64,000 nucleotides of DNA from Plantago ovata (Eukaryota > Streptophyta > Magnoliopsida > Lamiales > Plantaginaceae): NCBI GenBank assembly GCA_028274465.1, contig CM051455.1:102484942-102548941 (forward strand). The letters run 5' to 3'. Within the stretch, counting starts at the first letter, position 1. Every line of letters starts with the position of its first letter. Under the pieces are notes generated by a model. It saw only the letters and a list, made by a program, of their open reading frames with translations. It ran no database searches and was not told where the DNA came from. Made by a program: the position numbers and the translations under genes. Shown piece by piece: positions 57,866-64,000 of this stretch.

Positions 57866-58223
57866 AAACATCTTCAGAAAGAATTTGAAATTCAAAAATC
57901 TCTGACACCTTTTCCCGGAGAGAGAATGAATCGAGCTGGGTGGGTGTGAATGAATTCCGGAGAGGGTTGGAGAGAGAGGATAAATTGTCTGAGCCATTAA
58001 TACGACTAATCTTCTGTAATTAAGCCGCGCGTGCGTTTCCCTCACAAGTTGTTAAGACGGAGAGGGTGTGAAAGCGATTTTTTTTTTGCTTTTTGTGTTG
58101 ACCAGGGTGTGAATGTGAAGATTTTTCAAAAGTGGGTGTTATTAGACAATTTTCTCAATTATATACAAGTGCCGACCATTGATTAACACATTAGAATTCA
58201 GCGGCCCGGCCAAAACAATCTCC
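57866..58223 (-). promoter_or_regulatory. Rest of the 5' flank of transposase copy D
   Basis: Continues 55220 and matches 25541-25888, including the GGGTGTGAAAGCGATTTTTT motif. No gene. Confidence 0.5.
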
Positions 58224-58246
58224 AGGTCCAAAACACCCATCAGAAC
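58224..58246 (+). pseudogene. Exon-like segment S, truncated copy after unit D
   Basis: The first 23 bases of the S block, with its ATG changed to AGG, are cut by the Tat-type LTR at 58247. The remaining 220 bp up to CGGCGACCTGG are missing. Confidence 0.5.
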
Positions 58247-58732
58247 TGATGAGGATAATTCCAGTCTAAGGAATCACGACGTCATCTCTCAATCCATAGG
58301 AGCTGATGGCTTGAGTTTCGTTAAGAGGGATGAGACCTAGATGTACCTGTCAAGGGGAGTTAGAGGGAGGGGTAAGGATGATCGTCCTACCTAAGTTAGA
58401 CCAATCACAAGTCAATGTTGAGAGTGTAAATAGACAGCATAATGTTCTATGTATGTAAAGAGATATTTAGGCAAGTGAGGGAAGAAGGATATTTATAGAG
58501 GATACGCTCGTGAGGTCCGCCTTTTATTTTGTCTCCTTTATCCGGACAAAGGGGAAGTCTGTCAGTGTAAGAGCGTACTTGACTGGTCCCGTTCGAGGCA
58601 TGCTTAGTCATGGTGCCCGTGTTTCGACCCCCAGTCTTTCGAGACTCTTCTTTAGGGGGAGTTTTAGGCTTCGAGGGTCCCTCCTTGTATGATGATGAGA
58701 GTTCGAGGGTGATGACCTTTTATCCCACATCA
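58247..58732 (-). repeat. 3' LTR of Tat-type element
   Basis: 486 bp, TGATGAGG to CCACATCA. Matches 62834-63132 over its first 299 bp. Confidence 0.88.
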
Positions 58733-58750
58733 TGAGTCCCCCAAGTTTCG
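58733..58750 (-). other. Polypurine tract of Tat-type element
   Basis: The complement of TGAGTCCCCCAAGTTTCG gives AACTTGGGGGACTCA, next to the LTR on the - strand. Confidence 0.75.
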
Positions 58751-58873
58751 ATAGATAGCGTAGGTATCTATCGGAAGTTCAAAGTATTGTTCGGAGGCTT
58801 TTCTCATTTAGTCGAAAGGGTGGGGGTTCCTACTGAATTTGTTTCTTTCGTATTTGGTAGTGGAAATTCGAGT

Positions 58874-61190
58874 ATGTCGAAACAACTCATTGACCAACCC
58901 GGTGCCGATGGTGACTTGAAACATGAAAATTCCAATTCTTTTAGCGTACATAGGAGGTCCACTTCTCTAGGGAGGGATACTGGTTCCATACCCCCATCTG
59001 ATTCGAACCCCTTTTTAACCTCGGACCAGGTTGTTGGTGGTAAGTTGGTTCCGTCCCCTCTTATTCGTGCTAGAGTTGTTCATCCCCTCCGAGTTAATCG
59101 GCGTTTGAGGAGTAATAGTCGAAGTATGGCTCAGTCCGCAGGTGGTGTCGAAACGAATGATGGGTCGAAAGACTCGGTGAAAACTACTGATTAAAACCTT
59201 GACTTGAAACTTCTTACGGATCCTAGCTCTGTTCGAATGAAGGAGGCCGAAACGTTATATCATAAATTTGGAATACCTGGGGATTATGGGATTCTTGTTC
59301 CGGGGGCAGATGACAAGATGTATAGCCCTCCGCCGGACTGTCTCGCCATTCATATACAATCCTTCGAACACGGGTTTCGGCTTCCGGTTTGTAAGGTTAT
59401 AATCAATGTCTTGGAGGGTCTCGAACTTTGTCCAACTCAGGTGCTCCCGAACGCCATGGGGATTCTTCTTGCTTTTTGCGTCTGGTGTAGGTCGATCGAT
59501 CGGAAAGTCACTGCTTCTAACTTTCTCCATTTTTTCAACATATGTGAGAACCCGGGTGGGGGGTGCTTTTATTACTTCACTCCCGTGAAGAATTATGAGA
59601 TTTTTTCGAAGTTTCAATCCTCGCACGGGGTTGGTTACAAAAAACGTTAGGTTTTCGTGCGTATGCCCTCGAACCGAGATGGAACTCCCGGGGTCGTTCC
59701 CACTCGGCGCATTTGGCGTCGATTTGGTGAGTTGCCCGAATTGACGACAAGGAAAGGGTGGGCGGATAAGCATAAGGGGATTAGTCCCGAGGATCGGATC
59801 AACCCGTATAGTCTCTTGGTTGAGCCGATTCTTTACCTTGGCAAGGTTTCGAAGGCGAAGGCGGAGATGTGGGGTATCCGTGACTTTGTTATGTTTTTTC
59901 GTTTCTTTTTGCAATGTCTTTATATACTTGTTATTTCGAGGTACTTACTTTCTCTATTTGTTCGAGTGTTATATCTCTGTTGTCTGACCATCGAACTTTT
60001 GTTTGTAGACTACTGGATGAAGCTCTCTCAAGAGTTTCTCGTGAAGAGGGTCCTGGCCATGACGAGCAAGAAACCCGTTTCGAAGTATACGGAGCCTCGG
60101 CCTCATAACATAGCCGAGATCATTGATCCCGCTACCGCCGCTCACTTGGTGCCTAAGAACGTGGGGGAGGGGTCGAAAAAAGATAATAAGGCGACGGAGT
60201 TCGTTCCGATGGTTAACCGTCCCTCGAACCCTGTGGTGAACCCTAGTTTTGTGGAAGGTTCGGGAGATAACGCTTCTGAGCGCACTCCCACCGAGATAAG
60301 GCGAGCCTCTCCCCGCGTCGAAGCTAATGAAAATTTGGCTTCTGGGACCACTCGAAAGAGGGCTCGTTACGAGAAAACGGTGATTACTCTCGACTCCCCT
60401 GGTGCCTCAGATCGCCCTCTAGCTCCCTCTTTCGAAGGGAAAGTCACGCGGCCGTATCTTTTATGAAGGGGAGTGCTGAAGCTGGGCTCAAGTGGCGAGA
60501 CTTGATCGTGTCGAAAAGCGATCAAGCTGATCCGGATCTCTTGACGGATGGTGAGGTTCGGGCGAGCGCGGCTTTGCTCCAAATGCAGGTTCGACTTGTT
60601 ACTCTTACCGTCTTTGTTTTTGTTAGACATCTTCGAAGCTATGTTGTTTTAACTTCTTCTTCTTTCAGGTTTTGACTGTCTCGAAGAACTTGGATAGCCG
60701 TTTGGCCAAAAAATCTCGCGCTTCTGGGGATCTCGAAATTAAGCTCCGGGAGGAGAGGAAAACGGTGGAGAATCTTCGCTCGGCCCTTCTAGAGAAAAGC
60801 AAGGAATGCCAAGAAATTTCGAAGGAGTTGGGTTTTGCTCGGGAGAGGAGTGCGGTGCTTCAGTCGAGTCTCTCTTCTGCCAAAGAGAAGAACTTTGGTT
60901 TGGTGGCTAGGGTGAATCAGCTGATCCGAGAGAGGAATGCTTTCGAGAGTGCCCTGAAGCGAACGCGGGAAGATTTGGTGCGGAAGAGCAAATATGCGAG
61001 GATCGAAGCGGTCAAAGACTTTCGACAGTCGGGCTCTTGCGAATATCTTCTGAGTAAGAGAGAAGCGGAGAAAATGGTGGCTGCTCGGGACCTTACTCTG
61101 GCGCAGTTGAAGCATGGCAATAAGTTGGTTCCGGATTTCGACCAGGACAAGGATGTTGATTTGGAGAAAAATGAGAGGCTCGATACGAGT
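58874..61190 (+). pseudogene. Antisense extra ORF of Tat-type element (plant 'putative gypsy type transposon' protein)
   Basis: Probable start at 58874 (MSKQLIDQPGADGD). The same frame runs through TAA at 59192 and TAG at 59648 to about 59890. The block with LEGLELCPTQVLPNAMGILL and VWCRSIDRK matches the pattern of the plant family called putative gypsy type transposon (Transposase_28). A probable intron of about 120 bp follows near 59888-60009. After a shift near 60460, KGSAEAGLKWRDL leads to a canonical intron (60589-60668) and a long coiled coil (LAKKSRASGDLEIKLREE...). It ends at the fusion with gag near 61190. The role of this family is not known. Confidence 0.7.
60589..60668 (+). other. 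Intron in antisense extra ORF (80 bp)
   Basis: CAG then GTTCGACTTG at the donor and a TTCTTCTTTCAG acceptor. Phase 0. Splicing restores one frame across two otherwise offset ORFs (...LLQMQ to VLTVSKNLDS). The frame can only be joined by splicing on the + strand, which supports + strand transcription. Confidence 0.75.
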
Positions 61191-62796
61191 CTTTGTACTC
61201 TTGCGCGTATCCTTCATCCACAAGGCGCTCTAGTTCGGCGGTTAACTCGATGCATCTTTCGGTGTCATGACCTTGTTGTTTGTGGAAATTGCAATATTCT
61301 TCGGAGCTCTTTGTAGTGTTGGTTTCCTTGTGCTTTCGAGGCCACCTGACGAAAGGTTGTTTCTCGATGATCGAAAAGACCTTTCGTTGGGGGTACCGGA
61401 TGGGTCTTGGGTTCCTTCGTGGGAGACGTCTATCGAAATTCGGACGTTCTCTTCCTTGATCATGGATTGGTTCGACGGGTCCTCTTCTTGGAGATTTTTC
61501 CTTTCGATGGTCGGGTGAAATTTCGAAGGCTAGCTTCGCTTCCTTGATCATCCTTTCTTCTTCGATGTACTTATTCACGATATCCGAGAGTTCTTCAGCG
61601 GTCTCAGTTTTTTCTCTCGAGATTTCGGAGGCTAAGCCTCGATTTCGGGTGTTCGTGAATAAGGTCTGCCTTCGAAAATGCATGGGGTGGTCTTCCACTT
61701 GCAAAGCTACGACGTTGAATCGTTGCCACCATCGTCGAAAGGGTTCGTCGCTTTTTTGTATGATGTCTTGTAGACAACTACTCGACTGTCGAGACTTTTT
61801 GTAGTCGGTGAAGTGGCCTAGGAATGCTTGGACTAGGTCCGTGTAAGAGCGGATAGATCCGGTGGGCATATTGTAGTACCATTCGGTGGCAACCCCTTCG
61901 ACGGTACCCGGGAAAACGATCATCATATCTCTCTCATCATGTCTATAAGTTTGCATCATGTTTACGAACTTAACCCTATGTTTGTGGGGGCAAGTTATCC
62001 CGGCATACTTGGGCAAACTTTTGGGGTCCTTCTCTCGGCCGGGATCGAATGGCGCATCAACTTGGTGGATAGAGGGTTAGGTGCGAAGCCGGTTTTTCGA
62101 ATGGGTCGTCCCTTCGAAAAACTATACATTCGAGCTTCTCGCTCGTCTACTCTCCTCCAATGATCTACGTCATGGGTAGGCCTATGGTCCCTTGGATCTG
62201 CTTTTTTCCGATCGTGTTCCTTGAGGAGGCTTTCGTACCTTTTAAATTTCCGTTCGAGGGCTTCTCGTTCTAGATATGATGCTTCTTCCTCCGAGGGACA
62301 ATCGTCGTGTTCGGGAATGGTGTTCATGGGTTCACGACGGGGCCTTTTCCCCGCCCGAGTGTGTTCTTTCCCCGGGTCTCGACGTGGGTTTCGGACGATC
62401 ACAACCGAACTATCGGTATGTGTTCTCTCACTGCTTTGGGAAGTGTGGTCCCGAGGACATTCCGGGTTAGGGTCATCTGGCCGGTTCGAGGGTCTACTTC
62501 GATTGGAAGTACTTTTTTGGGGCTCTGCTACCGGTGGTACACGGGACTCTTCGTATACTGACCGCATTAAGTCCTTGAGTCGACTCTCTGTGATTTAGTA
62601 CTTGGGGCTCTACTCGGGGTTCTGAAAGTTCGTGGCTTTCTCCCAAGTCTTCTCCCGAGTGGGGAGAGACGGGATTCAAGTCTTCCGGAGCAATTTCGTC
62701 CTCTTCCAACCCATCCGTGTCAGTGGGTCTCTCTACTTCCTTGGTTATGGGTTCCGTTTCTTTGGCGTTGGCTCCTTGTGGTTTCCGTTTCACCAT
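61093..62796 (-). pseudogene. gag: gag of Tat-type element (3'-truncated, two frame breaks)
   Basis: Starts at 62796 (MVKRKPQGANAKE), shifts near 62530 and 62005, and continues through the conserved gag core (MIVFPGTVEGVATEWYYN, SYTDLVQAFLGHF, SDEPFRRWWQRFN). The zinc-binding motif is CNFHKQQGHDTERC (CX2HX4HX4C), as in Tat gag. It ends at the fusion with the antisense ORF near 61190. Confidence 0.82.
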
Positions 62797-62812
62797 GGTT
62801 TTTCGTCTCGAT

Positions 62813-62830
62813 TTCCCACAGACGGCGCCA
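62813..62830 (-). other. Primer-binding site of Tat-type element
   Basis: The complement reads TGGCGCCGTCTGTGGGAA, three bases from the LTR. This is a common plant Ty3 primer site; I do not assign the tRNA. Confidence 0.75.
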
Positions 62831-62833
62831 AGA

Positions 62834-63132
62834 TGATGAGGATAATTCCGGTCTAAGGAATCACGACGTCATCTCTCAATCCATAGGAGCTGATGGCTTG
62901 AGTTTCGTTAAGAGGGATGAGACCTAGATGTACCTGTCAAGGGGAGTTAGAGGGAGGGGTAAGGATGATCGGCCTACCTAACTTAGACCGATCACAAGTC
63001 AATGTTGAGAGTGTAAATAGACAGCATAATGTTCTATGTATGTAAAGAGATATTTATGCAAGTGAGGGAAGAAGGATATATATAGAGGATATGCTCGTGG
63101 GGTCCGCCTTTTATTTTGTCTCCTTTATCCGG
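62834..63132 (-). repeat. 5' LTR of Tat-type element, truncated
   Basis: 299 bp, then an abrupt switch to GlnRS flank at CGGCGACCTGG. The LTR (TTATCCGGAC) and host (AAACGGCGAC) share CGG at the junction. Confidence 0.85.
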
Positions 63133-63348
63133 CGACCTGGAACCTTTACAGTTCGTAATGTTTGTAAGCACCAATTAAAGTAACCCGCGTGGCTTTTTGG
63201 CCTAAAAAAGAAGGAATCCATTGAAAATTAAAGAGGATTCCGTTATTCTATTTTTTCGACACGCAATTAGGGTTTTAGTTTTACATTTTTTACCAGTCTC
63301 TCTAAACAATCTAACGTCATACCTTCACAGCTCGCTCCCTCGAAGAAG
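63133..63348 (+). promoter_or_regulatory. GlnRS upstream flank, copy 5
   Basis: As in 26029-26353 but beginning at CGACCTGG. Contains AATTAGGGTTTTAG. Confidence 0.45.
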
Positions 63349-64000
63349 ATGGTGGGGAAACATGACGGCGATAAGCCACTCGATTTGTTTCTCAATATTG
63401 GTTTAGATGAACGAACGGCCAAAAACACCGTCGCCAACAACAAAGTCACAAACAATCTCACTGCCGTCATTCACGAGGTGCGTGCGTGCATCCCAAACTC
63501 CAATTGCATGTTTGTTTTTCATTTCATATACTGTTTAGCTCAAATTTTTGCTTGTCTTATGCCTAAGTTAATGTGGAAACAAACTGACTGATTGTGGAAA
63601 GGAATATTCGATTCGTGCTTAGTTGATTTAGGATGGATTTGTTGCTGCGTGATGTTTATCAATCCGATTTTGGTTGAGAATTGTTTATTTTCAGTTTATA
63701 CTAGTTCAATCATATTCGATTCGTGCTTAGTTAATTTAGGATGGATTTGTTGCTGCGAGATGTTTATCAATCCGATTTTGGTTGAGAATTGTTCATTTTC
63801 AGTTTATAATAGTTCAATCAATAGCTAAACTCCAAACAGTGTTGGATTAAACGTTTTAACTTGATTTGAAGGTGTTGTTGGTATATGAGCTTACTTATTA
63901 TATCTAGTTAATAATATTTGGATATTGTATTTCAGGCTGGCGTAGCTACTAGTGGTTGTGAACGATCTGTCGGCAATTTGCTCTACACGGTGAGTCGATA
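63349..64000 (+). pseudogene. GlnRS fragment, copy 5 (exons 1-2, cut by window end)
   Basis: Exon 1 63349-63477 with an intact donor (GAG then GTGCGT), intron 1 with the internal duplication, exon 2 63936-63989 followed by GTGAGTCGATA at the window edge. Exon 1 is identical at protein level to copies 1 and 4. The window ends before it is clear whether more of GlnRS lies beyond, so this copy could in principle belong to a longer gene. Confidence 0.85.

Larger units (their letters stand above)
58247..63132 (-). mobile_element. Tat-lineage Ty3/gypsy element lacking pol, with antisense extra ORF
   Basis: Read on -: truncated 5' LTR (63132-62834), PBS, gag (62796 to about 61200), then directly the tail of an ORF on the opposite strand, polypurine tract and 3' LTR (58732-58247). 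Protease, RT, RNase H and integrase are missing. An extra ORF antisense to gag/pol next to the 3' LTR is a known trait of Tat-lineage elements such as Grande and Retand. The right end is deleted with adjacent host sequence, so no target duplication remains. Confidence 0.85.
1542..64000. repeat. Head-to-head inverted array of a compound MULE/GlnRS unit
   Basis: The left arm (1542-20670) carries two units with transposase on + and GlnRS on -. The right arm (20892-64000) carries three units in the opposite sense, the last cut by the window edge. Matching landmarks in GlnRS exon 3 recur at 14201 and 19966 (5,765 bp apart) and at 21606 and 27203 (5,597 bp apart). The arms match nearly base for base once later insertions are ignored. 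The axis lies near 20.8 kb. The order inside a unit is constant: transposase, exon-bearing segment u, GlnRS exons 4 to 1, exon-like segment S. I could not define MULE terminal inverted repeats or 9-bp target duplications with confidence. Confidence 0.85.

Overview
This is repeat-dense plant nuclear DNA. The evidence is Ty1/copia and Ty3/gypsy LTR retrotransposons with plant-type primer-binding sites (initiator tRNA-Met, tRNA-Asp), a MULE (Mutator-like) transposase, and intron-split fragments of a plant-type cytosolic glutaminyl-tRNA synthetase (GlnRS). A eudicot is likely, but I cannot name the species. I see no intact single-copy host gene, no rRNA, no functional tRNA and no CRISPR array. Every protein-coding stretch is broken or partial.

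The base layer is an array of one compound unit of about 5.6-5.8 kb. Each unit holds a dead MULE transposase gene (T), an unidentified exon-bearing segment (u), the first exons of GlnRS (G) and another unidentified exon-like segment (S). Units A and B lie on the left with T on the + strand (from 1542 to about 20670). From about 20892 to 64000 the same units run in the opposite orientation. The window is therefore a giant head-to-head palindrome of tandem units with its axis near 20.8 kb, where a 221-bp copia LTR fragment sits.

Younger LTR elements have landed in this array. Copia 1 (2313-11928, contains a 100-N assembly gap) sits in unit A. A tandem Athila-like Ty3 complex (27490-36140 plus 51564-51835) sits in unit D and is itself split by copia 2 (36141-51563, 15.4 kb, duplication GATAA). 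A 2.65-kb solo LTR (55221-57865, duplication AAACA) lies in the 5' leader of transposase D. A pol-less Tat-lineage Ty3 element with an antisense extra ORF (58247-63132) separates unit D from the last GlnRS copy. Another Athila-like LTR (282-1541) caps the left end.

The two copia elements are Sirevirus-like: LTRs of 1.7 kb, gag, pol, then a long noncoding spacer and a large extra ORF in the env-like position. Three features look new to me. First, the spacer holds an array of six to eight hairpins with a constant seven-base ACRGGNA loop and stems that covary between repeats and between copies. Second, the extra ORF carries small introns whose lengths are multiples of three, an upstream internal TATA box, and nuclear-type basic motifs but no membrane segment. 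Third, the LTRs carry repeated stem-loops whose four-base loops all fit GNRA. The palindromic MULE/GlnRS array is also notable: its layout resembles the maize Mu killer locus, and it could yield double-stranded RNA against MULE and GlnRS transcripts.
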